A stretch of DNA of 21,394 bases from Mariprofundus sp. (GCA_015485035.1 WFUI01000135.1:1-21394), one strand, 5' to 3'; shown: positions 1 through 7,308, counted from the first letter of the stretch. Notes: generated by a model from the letters alone, not told the origin. A program made the numbers and translations.

Positions 1-288
1 ATCAATTATGATCTGCCGGAGAAGGTGGAAAACTATGTGCATCGTGTAGGACGAACGGGGCGCGGTGTGAACAAGGGTGAAGCTGTATCATTTTGCAGCA
101 GCGAAGAAAAGCCACTGCTCGAAGCCATTCATTCGTTTATTGCCAAGCCGATTGAAGTGTTGAATGTGGATAAAAAAACCTATGTCGATATCACCAGTAC
201 GCCGCAGAGTCTGGATGCACTTGTTGCCGAGCATGAAGCATGGTTGAGCGGTGCGGGGAAAAAATCGAAAAAGAGCAAAAAGAAATAA
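1..288 (+). CDS. DEAD-box ATP-dependent RNA helicase, C-terminal fragment
   Basis: The reading frame is open from the first base and ends at TAA 286-288, so only the last 95 residues are present. The fragment begins [22 protein letters not shown], which is the end of helicase domain 2 of DEAD-box proteins and includes motif VI (HRVGRTGR), where the arginines contact ATP and couple hydrolysis to RNA unwinding. Such enzymes remodel RNA during ribosome assembly or RNA decay. The tail ends in a short lysine/serine-rich stretch ([10 protein letters not shown]), typical of a non-specific RNA-binding extension. The family is certain; the subtype (RhlE-, RhlB- or DeaD-like) cannot be told from this piece. 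yceH follows 10 nt later, so the two are probably co-transcribed. Confidence 0.93.
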   Translation: MNYDLPEKVENYVHRVGRTGRGVNKGEAVSFCSSEEKPLLEAIHSFIAKPIEVLNVDKKTYVDITSTPQSLDALVAEHEAWLSGAGKKSKKSKKK

Positions 289-298
289 ACGGAGATGA

Positions 299-970
299 AT
301 GGTGATTGAAGAAGCGGTTGCAGGGATGTTATCAGCGCATGAAGCGCGTGTGCTGGGGTGTTTGATGGAAAAACAGATGACGACACCCGATTATTACCCA
401 TTGACACTCAAGGCGCTGACTGCGGCCTGTAACCAGAAAAGCAGCCGTGTGCCGGTCATGAATTTAAGCGAAAGTGAAGTGGGAGGCGTGGTCAATGATT
501 TACGCGCCGAAGGTTTAATCACTGCCCGCATGGATGGCCGGGCGGATCGTTATGAACAACATTTATCCCGTAAACTCAGTATTTCCACCAAAGAGCGGGC
601 GATATTATGCGTGCTGATGTTGCGCGGTCCGCTCACGCACAATGAAATCCGTATCAATACAGGCCGCATGGTCAGTTTTGACAGCTCCGATGAGTTGCAG
701 GGTTTGTTGCAATCATTGATGGAGCGTGACGAACCTTTACTGATTTGTATTCCACGCGCATCCGGCCAACGGGAAGATCGCTATGCTCACCTTCTGTGTG
801 GCAAACCGGAGATTGAAGTGACCCCGAAGGGCGCAGGACGCACGACATCTGGCAGCACGATTGAATCTGATCGTATGGATGATCGCGTGACACAGCTGGA
901 ACATGATGTCACTAATTTGAAAAAAGAAGTTCAGCGGCTCTGCCAATGGATCGAATCACCGAAAGACTAA
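299..970 (+). CDS. yceH: YceH family protein (DUF480/UPF0502), winged-helix type
   Basis: A 223-residue protein matching the YceH family along most of its length. The hallmark N-terminal pattern is present: LSAHEARVLGCLMEKQ, then TTPDYYPLTLKAL, CNQKSSR and PVMNLSESEV, followed by a second winged-helix-like half around ILCVLMLRGPLTHNEIR. The C-terminus (about residues 192-218) looks like a short coiled coil, as in E. coli YceH. The molecular function of the family is not established; tandem winged helices suggest nucleic-acid or protein binding. GGAG at 291-294 precedes the ATG at 299. The product carries about ten residues before the conserved LSAHEARVLG start. The gene sits 10 nt after the helicase and just before queG. 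Confidence 0.9.
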   Translation: MVIEEAVAGMLSAHEARVLGCLMEKQMTTPDYYPLTLKALTAACNQKSSRVPVMNLSESEVGGVVNDLRAEGLITARMDGRADRYEQHLSRKLSISTKERAILCVLMLRGPLTHNEIRINTGRMVSFDSSDELQGLLQSLMERDEPLLICIPRASGQREDRYAHLLCGKPEIEVTPKGAGRTTSGSTIESDRMDDRVTQLEHDVTNLKKEVQRLCQWIESPKD

Positions 971-980
971 CAAGGTGACT

Positions 981-2195
981 ATGGGGATAACGTCAGTTGA
1001 CATGAATTCTGATCAGCTGAAAGCCTTGATTCATGTGAAGGCATCCGGGTATGGTTTTAAACTTTGCAGGGTGACGCGTCCTCATGTCAGCGGCTTGCAT
1101 GAAAAAGCACTGCAGGACTGGGTGGATACTGGTATGCAGGGGGATATGGGCTGGATGGCCGAAGATGTCCGTCTGCAGCGTCGTAAAAGCCCTGAATCCA
1201 TGCTGGAAGGCGTACGCTCGATTATTACGGTGGCCATGCCGTATACAGCTCCCGGTTATTCACTTGATGAAGCTTGTGCAGCAACGGATTCAGGTGTGAT
1301 CACGGCCTATGCACATGGCTATGATTATCACGATGTCATGAAAAAACGTCTAAAGGCGATGGCTGCGGATCTGGATGGCTTACTGGGCAAGCATCATCAG
1401 CGGGTATTTGTGGACACTGCACCTGTTCTGGAACATGCATTGGCCGAGTCGGCCGGTCTGGGTTGGCAGGGTAAACACTCTCTGACCATTCATCGTGACC
1501 TGGGTTCATGGTTTTTACTCGGTGAGATATTTACTACGGCTGAAATTGAAGCGGACGAACCGGCTATAAATCATTGTGGGACTTGCTCTGCCTGTATGGA
1601 TGTTTGTCCGACAAAAGCAATTATTGCTCCCTACGTGGTGGATGCAAGATTGTGCATTTCATACCTGACGATCGAATTTGATGGTTTTATTCCGCGTCAT
1701 TTGCGTCCATTGATGGGCAATCGCATTTATGGTTGTGATGACTGTCAGATGGTATGCCCGTGGAATTCCTATGCAGCCAGTCAACCGATCATGATAAATG
1801 ATCTCCAGACTGATCCCCTGGAACCCAGAGGGGAGAATCATTTACCCGATCTTGCTAGTCTTCTGCGGCTCGATGAGGATGGATTCCGGCAGCGTTTCCG
1901 CAAGTCGCCTGTTCGGCGAACCAGGCGACGTGGTTTGTTGCGCAACGTTTGCATCGCCATGGGGAACTCCGGGCAAACCGGGTTTATAGATGATCTGGTG
2001 CAGGTGTTGGGAGATAATGAATCGCTGATTCGTGGTCATGCAGCCTGGGCCCTGGGGCAATTGACCCGTGAGCAGAATATGGATGTTATTATTCAGCTTC
2101 TAAGTGATTGCCTGGCCACTGAAAGCAACAATGATGTACTTGAAGAAATATATGCATCTATTAAATATATAAGGGGAAAGTATGACAAATCCTAA
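981..2195 (+). CDS. queG: Epoxyqueuosine reductase QueG
   Basis: QueG performs the last step of queuosine synthesis, reducing epoxyqueuosine to queuosine in the tRNA wobble position with cobalamin and two [4Fe-4S] clusters. Numbering from the GTG at 975, the catalytic-acid region VDTAPVLEHALAESAGLGW has Asp147. The clusters are supplied by CGTCSACMDVCP (Cys201, 204, 207, 211) and CDDCQMVCP (Cys254, 257, 261), with Cys227 as the likely eighth ligand. Residues from about 320 to the end form a HEAT-like repeat that binds tRNA. Three in-frame starts are possible: GTG 975, ATG 981 and ATG 1002. ATG 981 follows AAGGTG at 972-977 and is preferred, but ATG 1002 gives the more usual family N-terminus. 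The 3' end overlaps gph by 14 nt. Confidence 0.95.
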   Translation: MGITSVDMNSDQLKALIHVKASGYGFKLCRVTRPHVSGLHEKALQDWVDTGMQGDMGWMAEDVRLQRRKSPESMLEGVRSIITVAMPYTAPGYSLDEACAATDSGVITAYAHGYDYHDVMKKRLKAMAADLDGLLGKHHQRVFVDTAPVLEHALAESAGLGWQGKHSLTIHRDLGSWFLLGEIFTTAEIEADEPAINHCGTCSACMDVCPTKAIIAPYVVDARLCISYLTIEFDGFIPRHLRPLMGNRIYGCDDCQMVCPWNSYAASQPIMINDLQTDPLEPRGENHLPDLASLLRLDEDGFRQRFRKSPVRRTRRRGLLRNVCIAMGNSGQTGFIDDLVQVLGDNESLIRGHAAWALGQLTREQNMDVIIQLLSDCLATESNNDVLEEIYASIKYIRGKYDKS

Positions 2196-2841
2196 AGCAT
2201 TTATATTCGATCTGGATGGCACGCTGGTGGACGCATTGCCGGATATTCAGGCCAATGCCAATCGGGCACTGGAGTCGCTTGGCTATGAATTACGTTTGAG
2301 TCTGGAAGAGACACAGCCACATGTTGGTGGCGGGGCGCACAAGCTGGCATCCAATGTGCTCGGATTACCGATGGACCATGAAGAAACGATGGCACTGTAT
2401 CATACATTTGCTGATATCTATGAGCAGCACCCGGCCGATTTCGGCAAGCCTTTTCCAGGCGTGATGACGGTGCTCGATACGCTGAAAGATAAGGGTATTC
2501 CCGTTTCCTGTGTAACAGCGAAACCGGCCAAGGCGCGCGTCAAGGTGCTGGATGCACTGGGCCTGACCCCGTATTTGACCCTGGCTTTGTCGCCGGAGGA
2601 TGGTTTTGCCAAGAAGCCCGCACCGGACATGTTATGGCAGTGTTGCAAGGCCATGGGTGTGGATGCATCCGAGACGGTGATGGTGGGGGACACCCGATTT
2701 GATGTTGAAGCCGGTTTCAATGCAGGTTGCCATACGGTCGCCTTTGCCGAACACGGTTATCAGGATGTGCCGCCGGAATATGCGGACCGGGTTGTTTCAC
2801 TGGCAGAATTCACTGATCTGCTGAAATTGATTGATGGCTGA
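2182..2841 (+). CDS. gph: Phosphoglycolate phosphatase (HAD superfamily)
   Basis: A 219-residue HAD hydrolase of the Gph/PGP type, which removes 2-phosphoglycolate made by oxidative DNA damage or RuBisCO side reaction. All four HAD motifs are visible: motif I FDLDGTLVD (nucleophile Asp10, acid Asp12), motif II around SCVTAK (Thr112), motif III Lys144/145 in FAKKPAPDM, and motif IV GDTRFDVEAG (Asp170, Asp174). The helical cap lies between motifs I and II. A strong SD, AAGGGGAAAG at 2171-2180, precedes the ATG although it lies inside the queG tail. The substrate is assigned by family resemblance; close relatives include the MurNAc-6-phosphate phosphatase MupP, so another sugar phosphate is possible. 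thiE starts inside its last codons. Confidence 0.85.
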   Translation: MTNPKAFIFDLDGTLVDALPDIQANANRALESLGYELRLSLEETQPHVGGGAHKLASNVLGLPMDHEETMALYHTFADIYEQHPADFGKPFPGVMTVLDTLKDKGIPVSCVTAKPAKARVKVLDALGLTPYLTLALSPEDGFAKKPAPDMLWQCCKAMGVDASETVMVGDTRFDVEAGFNAGCHTVAFAEHGYQDVPPEYADRVVSLAEFTDLLKLIDG

Positions 2842-3484
2842 TACTTTGAGAATTGGCAACCGTCTGACCGGCATCTACGCTATTCTGCCGGCTGATCTGG
2901 ACACGGCTGATTTGCTGGCCAAGACGAAAGCAGCCCTGGAAGGCGGTGTGCGAATTCTGCAATTCCGCGATAAAAAGCAGGGCTATAAACGACAAATCAA
3001 ACGTGCCAAGGCATTGCGGAACATGACGGGCGATTATGGTGCTTATTTCATTATCAATGATTCTGTTGCGCTGGCCTGTGATGCTGAGGCCGATGGCGTG
3101 CATCTGGGACGTGATGATGCACCTAACCTGATCCAGCTCAGAAACGACGTGGGCAATGATTTTATTATCGGTATTACCTGCCGGGCTGATGCGGCATTCG
3201 CTAAATCAGTACTGAAAGACGGTGCAGATTATATTTCCTTCGGAGCAGTATGGAAAACGCACTCCAAGCCTGAAGTACCTGAAATCGGGTTGAACCGGCT
3301 GGTCAAGGCACGCCACATGTTTCCGAATGCAAACCTATGTGCGATAGGTGGGATTACGGAGAACAATGTCGCGCAGGTCAAAGCTGCAGGGGCGGATTGC
3401 GCAGCCGTGATTTCCGGTTTGTTTGCAACAAATGATATCCAGACCCGGGCGAAAAAACTGGTGGAAATATGGAACAGGGCATGA
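2834..3484 (+). CDS. thiE: Thiamine-phosphate synthase
   Basis: ThiE joins HMP pyrophosphate and thiazole phosphate to give thiamine monophosphate. The 216-residue TIM-barrel protein shows the expected landmarks: GGVRILQFRDK (pyrophosphate-binding QxRxK region), FIINDSVALACDAEADGVHLGRDD (Mg-binding IND and HLG.DD), GADYISFGAVWKTHSKP, and AIGGITENNV near the end. Two segments differ from the common form: GITCRAD replaces the usual GxS/THxxxE, and FGAVWKTHSKPEVP replaces the usual GPxxxTxTK. The core ligands look intact, so it is probably active. ATG 2834 is chosen; TTG 2831 is directly before it. It overlaps gph by 8 nt and has no clear SD, which suggests translational coupling. No TPP riboswitch is seen before it. 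Confidence 0.9.
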   Translation: MADTLRIGNRLTGIYAILPADLDTADLLAKTKAALEGGVRILQFRDKKQGYKRQIKRAKALRNMTGDYGAYFIINDSVALACDAEADGVHLGRDDAPNLIQLRNDVGNDFIIGITCRADAAFAKSVLKDGADYISFGAVWKTHSKPEVPEIGLNRLVKARHMFPNANLCAIGGITENNVAQVKAAGADCAAVISGLFATNDIQTRAKKLVEIWNRA

Positions 3485-4224
3485 TGAGTGCTTCGGTTTC
3501 TTCCCGGCCTGTCTGCCTGACTATTGGCGGCTCCGATTCCTGTGGTGGAGCCGGGATTCAGGCGGATTTGCGAGTGTTTGAGGCACTGGATGTATATGGC
3601 TGTTCGGCCATTACGGGGCTGACGGCCCAGAACCCGTTGGCGGTTACCCGTATCGAAGCTGTATCGCTGGCTCAACTGGATGCTGAAATACATGCCATCT
3701 TTGATTATTATGATGTGGCTGTTGTCAAAACAGGCATGCTGGTTGATGCTGAGCATATCGCTCTTGTTTCGGCGTTATTATCCCAGCGGCATCGGGGTGC
3801 AGTGGTAATTGACCCGGTCATCGTGTCCAGCAGTGGCAGGACTTTACTGGATACAGGCGCTATCGACACCCTGATCAATGCATTGGTGCCGCTGGCTACG
3901 TTGATAACCCCAAATTTTGATGAAGCAGATGCGCTGTTCGGTAAACGCTGTGACCGTTCTGAAGCAACGGCCAGAGCGTTGGCCGATAAATTGAATTGTG
4001 CCGTATTGCTGACAGGTGGACATGGCGAAGGTGAACAACTCACCGACCATTTGTGTGATGGCGATGGTGTGTTATACGAATTTGAACATGCCAGACAGGC
4101 CTGGAATCGCGACCAGTGCCATGGAACGGGTTGTCGTCTGGCTTCTGCTATCAGCGCAAACCTGGCTCATGGAAACCCGCTGCCTCAGGCTGTCGAAACT
4201 GCCATTACATACTTGCAACACTGA
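3481..4224 (+). CDS. thiD: Hydroxymethylpyrimidine (phosphate) kinase
   Basis: ThiD phosphorylates HMP and HMP-phosphate to HMP-pyrophosphate, the co-substrate of ThiE encoded just upstream. The ribokinase-fold protein (247 residues from ATG 3481) shows GGSDSCGGAGIQAD near the N-terminus, VVKTGML (83-88 region), VVIDPVIVSSSG, the ITPNFDEADALFG strand, and the GTGC motif (Gly215-Cys218) that forms the anion hole near the catalytic centre. The common VLVKGGH segment reads VLLTGGHG here. ATG 3481 overlaps the thiE stop as ATGA; ATG 3484 and an upstream ATG 3469 are also in frame. The reading as thiE-thiD partners is firm. It is the last gene of the region 1 operon. Confidence 0.92.
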   Translation: MMSASVSSRPVCLTIGGSDSCGGAGIQADLRVFEALDVYGCSAITGLTAQNPLAVTRIEAVSLAQLDAEIHAIFDYYDVAVVKTGMLVDAEHIALVSALLSQRHRGAVVIDPVIVSSSGRTLLDTGAIDTLINALVPLATLITPNFDEADALFGKRCDRSEATARALADKLNCAVLLTGGHGEGEQLTDHLCDGDGVLYEFEHARQAWNRDQCHGTGCRLASAISANLAHGNPLPQAVETAITYLQH

Positions 4225-4233
4225 TTCAATCAA

Positions 4234-4266
4234 AAGCAATTGAAGCTCTGGAAAACAGGATTGCTT
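4234..4266 (+). terminator. Weak hairpin after thiD
   Basis: A perfect 7-bp inverted repeat (AAGCAAT 4234-4240 with ATTGCTT 4260-4266) begins 10 nt after the thiD stop, with a possible inner CTG/CAG pair in the 19-nt loop. Only a short CTTT follows, so intrinsic termination would be weak. It may instead protect the mRNA end. Confidence 0.3.
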
Positions 4267-4317
4267 CTTTCACGATTAGATCAAAAGCTTGCGATTGGGT
4301 GCATTATGGCATTAAAG

Positions 4318-4328
4318 TTGTATATAAT
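4318..4328 (+). promoter_or_regulatory. Possible sspA promoter (-10 box)
   Basis: A consensus TATAAT lies at 4323-4328 in an AT-rich stretch about 135 nt before sspA. No good -35 is found at normal spacing; TTGGGT at 4295-4300 is 22 nt away, which is too far. This makes it a tentative promoter resting on the -10 hexamer only. Confidence 0.3.
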
Positions 4329-4389
4329 ATTGTTCATATAACTTATTGAAATTAAAAAGAAAAATAGAAAAAGCTTTATTTTTTTGGCA

Positions 4390-4416
4390 GTGGCGCTATA
4401 GTGCGCCACCGTTTTT
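4390..4416 (+). terminator. Hairpin with T-run, terminator or sspA leader attenuator
   Basis: GTGGCGC (4390-4396) and GCGCCAC (4403-4409) form a perfect 7-bp GC-rich stem with the 6-nt loop TATAGT, followed by CG and five T's (4412-4416). The form is that of a short intrinsic terminator on the + strand. It could end thiD readthrough. If the TATAAT at 4323 is a real promoter, it lies inside the sspA leader and could attenuate it. Confidence 0.45.
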
Positions 4417-4463
4417 GCAGGCCAGGTATAAATTACAGGTCTGCTTTTCTTTTGGAGGTTTAG

Positions 4464-5057
4464 ATGGTTAAACTATATTCCGATCCGCATTGTCCGAATT
4501 CGCATCGTACCCGTATTGTACTGGCCGAGAAGGAACTGCCGGTCGAAACGACTGAACTGGAAGCAGATAACCTCCCGGCTGATTTTCTCAAGATCAACCC
4601 CTATGGCAAACTTCCAACTGTGATTGATCGGGATATCGTTTTTTTCGAATCCGCAGTTGTGAACGAATATCTGGATGAACGCTATCCGCATCCGCCGCTG
4701 AAACCGGGTTCACCGGCCGAGCGTGCCCAGATGCGCCTTGCCGTTCTGCAGCTGGAACGTGAACTGTATCCGCTGTATGCCGATACCCGGAACAGCCGCA
4801 AGAAAAAAGAAGCGGTTGGCAAGATCAAAACTTATCTCTCCTCGCTGGACTCCTATCTGGCTCGTCAGAAATATTTCATTGGTGAACAATACACACTGGC
4901 TGATGTGACATTAATGCCTATTCTATGGCGTCTGGAGTCCATTGGTGTGGATACTGCCAGCTGGAATAATCTCGAAGATTATATGGATCGTTTATTTGAA
5001 CGTCCGGCCTTTGAGCGTTCGCTATCTGAATTTGAACAGATGCTCAGGGATTATTAA
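4464..5057 (+). CDS. sspA: Stringent starvation protein A (GST-fold RNA polymerase-associated regulator)
   Basis: A 197-residue glutathione-S-transferase-fold protein of the SspA type. In enterobacteria SspA binds RNA polymerase and controls stationary-phase, acid-tolerance and virulence genes, and it lacks GST activity. The thioredoxin-like N-domain opens with KLYSDPHCPNSHRTRIVL, then GKLPTVIDRDIVFFES (glutathione-site-like), and the surface pocket signature YPHPPL at 74-79 matches the PHP pocket needed for SspA function. The helical C-domain follows from about residue 85. GGAGG at 4454-4458 gives a good SD for ATG 4464. In many proteobacteria sspB follows directly; here the next gene is unrelated. 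A different GST-like protein is possible, but the YPHPPL pocket favours SspA. Confidence 0.88.
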   Translation: MVKLYSDPHCPNSHRTRIVLAEKELPVETTELEADNLPADFLKINPYGKLPTVIDRDIVFFESAVVNEYLDERYPHPPLKPGSPAERAQMRLAVLQLERELYPLYADTRNSRKKKEAVGKIKTYLSSLDSYLARQKYFIGEQYTLADVTLMPILWRLESIGVDTASWNNLEDYMDRLFERPAFERSLSEFEQMLRDY

Positions 5058-5071
5058 GAAAGCATTTGTTT

Positions 5072-5095
5072 TATCGGTTGAACTATCGGTAGAAA
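5072..5095 (+). repeat. Tandem 12-bp direct repeat upstream of the hemolysin-family operon
   Basis: TATCGGTTGAAC (5072-5083) is followed at once by TATCGGTAGAAA (5084-5095), 10 of 12 bases identical. Its position in the 116-nt gap before the region 2 operon suggests a regulator half-site pair; this is unproven. Confidence 0.4.
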
Positions 5096-5103
5096 CATTT
5101 CAG

Positions 5104-5135
5104 TGCGTGTTGTCACTTTAAGTGCCTTACACGCA
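5104..5135 (+). promoter_or_regulatory. Nested inverted repeat before the hemolysin-family operon
   Basis: An outer perfect 7-bp repeat (TGCGTGT 5104-5110 with ACACGCA 5129-5135) encloses an inner 5-bp one (CACTT 5114-5118 with AAGTG 5120-5124) around a central T. It may be a two-storey RNA hairpin or a protein-binding dyad. No T-run follows, so a terminator for sspA is unlikely. It sits 38 nt before the TTG start at 5174. Confidence 0.4.
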
Positions 5136-5173
5136 GGGTTAGCATAGGCACGATACAACATAGGGGGGCTTTA

Positions 5174-5824
5174 TTGTTCGATGTTATCAAGCCGGGTGAT
5201 CCAGAGTGGGATCAAACGACTGCCTATATTAGAGAAACCTATGCCAGGGCCTATGGTGCAAACATTGATTCCTTCATGCCACAGATTATGCGTGTGGCCA
5301 GTGCCAGCGGAGAATATCGGGCAGTCATGGGTTTCCGGCTGGCCGGACAGGAGCGTTTGTTCCTTGAACACTATCTGGACGAACCTGTCGAAGATGTCAT
5401 CTCACGTTATCTCGGAAAGCCGGTCAAACGTTCTGAAATCATTGAAGTAGGCAATCTGGCCGAAGCTGAACCCGGCGATGCACGTATGGCCCTGATTGGC
5501 GGTACCGCTTACATGTGGTCACTGGGTTGTCGCTGGCTGGTATTTACCGGTGTGTCGCGTATGCGCAATTCATTCCGGAGACTGGGACTGGATATCTGGG
5601 AATTGATGGCGGCAGATGAAAAAATGCTGCCACCCGAAGAGGTCGCCAAGTGGGGGACCTATTATGATGCTCATCCGGTTGTTTGCTTTGGTGATATCAA
5701 GCAGGGGCATGATAATCTGCAGGAACTGTGGGCCAGTCTGCGAGATACATGGGCAGCTGCCGAGGAAGCCGGTTTGAGAGATGCAGAACGACTGGGTCGA
5801 AAGGTTACCGGAGACGCCGGTTGA
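5174..5824 (+). CDS. Thermostable hemolysin family protein, probable GNAT-fold acyltransferase
   Basis: A 216-residue protein matching the T_hemolysin family along its length. Landmarks are FLEHYLD (63-69), EIIEVGNLA (89-96, the strongest signature), MRNSFRRLGL (130-139) and WGTYYDAHPVVCFG (160-173). The family name comes from a Vibrio protein; the pattern around EVGNLA...G.ARMAL resembles GNAT-like N-acyltransferases of the acyl-homoserine-lactone-synthase type, so an acyl-transfer role is more likely here than cell lysis (inference). There is no signal peptide. The start is TTG 5174, 5 nt after the SD AGGGGGG (5162-5168); upstream in frame there is no ATG, GTG or TTG before the stop at 5090, and starting at Met35 would cut the conserved domain. 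The ANL gene overlaps its stop (TTGA). Confidence 0.82.
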   Translation: MFDVIKPGDPEWDQTTAYIRETYARAYGANIDSFMPQIMRVASASGEYRAVMGFRLAGQERLFLEHYLDEPVEDVISRYLGKPVKRSEIIEVGNLAEAEPGDARMALIGGTAYMWSLGCRWLVFTGVSRMRNSFRRLGLDIWELMAADEKMLPPEEVAKWGTYYDAHPVVCFGDIKQGHDNLQELWASLRDTWAAAEEAGLRDAERLGRKVTGDAG

Positions 5825-7308
5825 GCCGGGTGCTGGAAGCTCTGGGTCGCTTTGCTGTCGAAGACCCGGACCGTATAGCACTGGATTCCGCAACAATATC
5901 GTTCACATATAAACAGTTACTGGATGCGGTTACGACGCTGGCAGCTGAATTGCAGCAATCAGGAATACAGACATTGGCGTTGGCTGCGGATAATTCGCCG
6001 GCCTGGGCCGTGGCGGATCTGGCCAGTATCAAGGCTGAAATTCCACTGATTCCAGTACCCCATTTTTTTTCGCCGGCACAGATCGGACACCTGCTTCAAC
6101 AGGCCGGTGCAGATGCCCTGATTACTGACAGAAGCGAATCGATGAAAGCGCTGCTGCGAGGCTTGTCGATCGATCACCAGCCAGCGCAACAGTTATCTGT
6201 CACACTAGAAATGATTGCCATTGAGACCCCTGAAATTGAATTGCCGGATGGTTGTGCAAAAGTCACTTTTACATCCGGTTCAACCGGCGAACCCAAGGGG
6301 GTTTGTTTGCAGCAGTCGAAAATGGAGACAGTGGCGGCATCCCTGGCAGAGACAACGGGCGCAATGGCTGAAGATCGGCATTTATCATTACTGCCTTATG
6401 CCACATTGCTGGAAAATATTGGCGGCTTGTATGCACCTCTTATGGTTGGTGCCACAATAGTTGTGCCAGGCATGGCCGCTGTTGGTATGAGCGGAGCCAG
6501 TGGTCTGGATATCGAACGTTTTGTTATGGCTCTGCATACATCCGGATCATCAACCTGTATTATGATTCCCCAGATGTTACATGCGCTGATTGCCGCCCTT
6601 GAACAGGGGCTGCCACGCCCAGCCAGTTTGCGTTACATCGCGGTGGGCGGGGCGCCGGTTTCCATTCATTTACTGGAACGTGCAGAAGCGCTTGGATTGC
6701 CTGTATATGAGGGATATGGCCTTTCTGAAGCGGCCAGTGTTGTTGCGGTGAACCGTATGGGAGATTGCAAACCGGGTAGTGTTGGCAAGCTGTTGCCACA
6801 TGTGGATATAAAGTTTTCCGAAGATGGCGAGATACTTGTGCGTGGCGCATTGTTTTCCGGTTATCTGGGGGATGTTGGACAGACTGTGGGAGATTACTGG
6901 CCGACAGGTGATATCGGTTATCTGGATGAAGACGGCTTCCTCTTTCTGAACGGGCGTAAAAAACATATTTTTATTACGGCATTCGGTCGCAATGTGTCAC
7001 CGGAATGGGTGGAGCGGGAGCTGTCGATTGAGCCGGCGATTGCCCAATGTTGCGTATTCGGTGAAGCCCGGCCGTTTAATGTTGCTGTCATTGTTCCACG
7101 CGAGCCTGCAACTGCTGAAATGGTGCAGCTGGCGATAGATGCCGCCAATGCGCGTTTACCTGATTATGCAAGGGTTTCGCAATGGTTGACTGTGAATGAA
7201 CCATTCAGTGTGAACAATGGTTTGTGGACAGGTACCGGCAGGCCGAGAAGGCAACAAATTTTTAATACATATGCTGAAAAAATAAATCTACTTTATAAGG
7301 AGTCATGA
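5821..7308 (+). CDS. AMP-dependent acyl-activating enzyme (ANL superfamily), with Arg in place of the A10 lysine
   Basis: A 495-residue adenylate-forming enzyme. Visible motifs: P-loop A3 TSGSTGEPKG (151-160), A5 YGLSE (299-303), A7 PTGD (Asp364, ribose binding), and A8 with GRKKHIF and FGRNVSPEWVE (378-398), which resembles long-chain acyl-CoA synthetases. The A10 segment reads TGTGRPRRQQ, so the lysine that catalyses adenylation in this superfamily is Arg474 (AGG 7240-7242). Activity may therefore be altered, lost, or limited to the thioester half-reaction. The start TTG 5821 is preferred: GGAG 5811-5814 is well placed and it overlaps the previous stop. No carrier-protein or thioesterase domain is fused. 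The substrate is probably a fatty or other carboxylic acid, inferred from the neighbours. Confidence 0.85.
   Translation: MSRVLEALGRFAVEDPDRIALDSATISFTYKQLLDAVTTLAAELQQSGIQTLALAADNSPAWAVADLASIKAEIPLIPVPHFFSPAQIGHLLQQAGADALITDRSESMKALLRGLSIDHQPAQQLSVTLEMIAIETPEIELPDGCAKVTFTSGSTGEPKGVCLQQSKMETVAASLAETTGAMAEDRHLSLLPYATLLENIGGLYAPLMVGATIVVPGMAAVGMSGASGLDIERFVMALHTSGSSTCIMIPQMLHALIAALEQGLPRPASLRYIAVGGAPVSIHLLERAEALGLPVYEGYGLSEAASVVAVNRMGDCKPGSVGKLLPHVDIKFSEDGEILVRGALFSGYLGDVGQTVGDYWPTGDIGYLDEDGFLFLNGRKKHIFITAFGRNVSPEWVERELSIEPAIAQCCVFGEARPFNVAVIVPREPATAEMVQLAIDAANARLPDYARVSQWLTVNEPFSVNNGLWTGTGRPRRQQIFNTYAEKINLLYKES

Noticed and set aside
2700..2840. TPP riboswitch in front of thiE
   Set aside because: thiE overlaps gph with no leader, and no THI-box-like sequence was seen upstream.
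5110..5160. Sigma-70 or sigma-54 promoter before the hemolysin-family gene
   Set aside because: TTGTCA at 5110 has no -10 at correct spacing, and GGCACGATACAAC lacks the GC element needed for sigma-54.
5728..5820. A longer ANL start from ATG 5728
   Set aside because: It would add 31 basic residues overlapping the hemolysin-family gene; TTG 5821 has a well placed SD and gives the usual family N-terminus.
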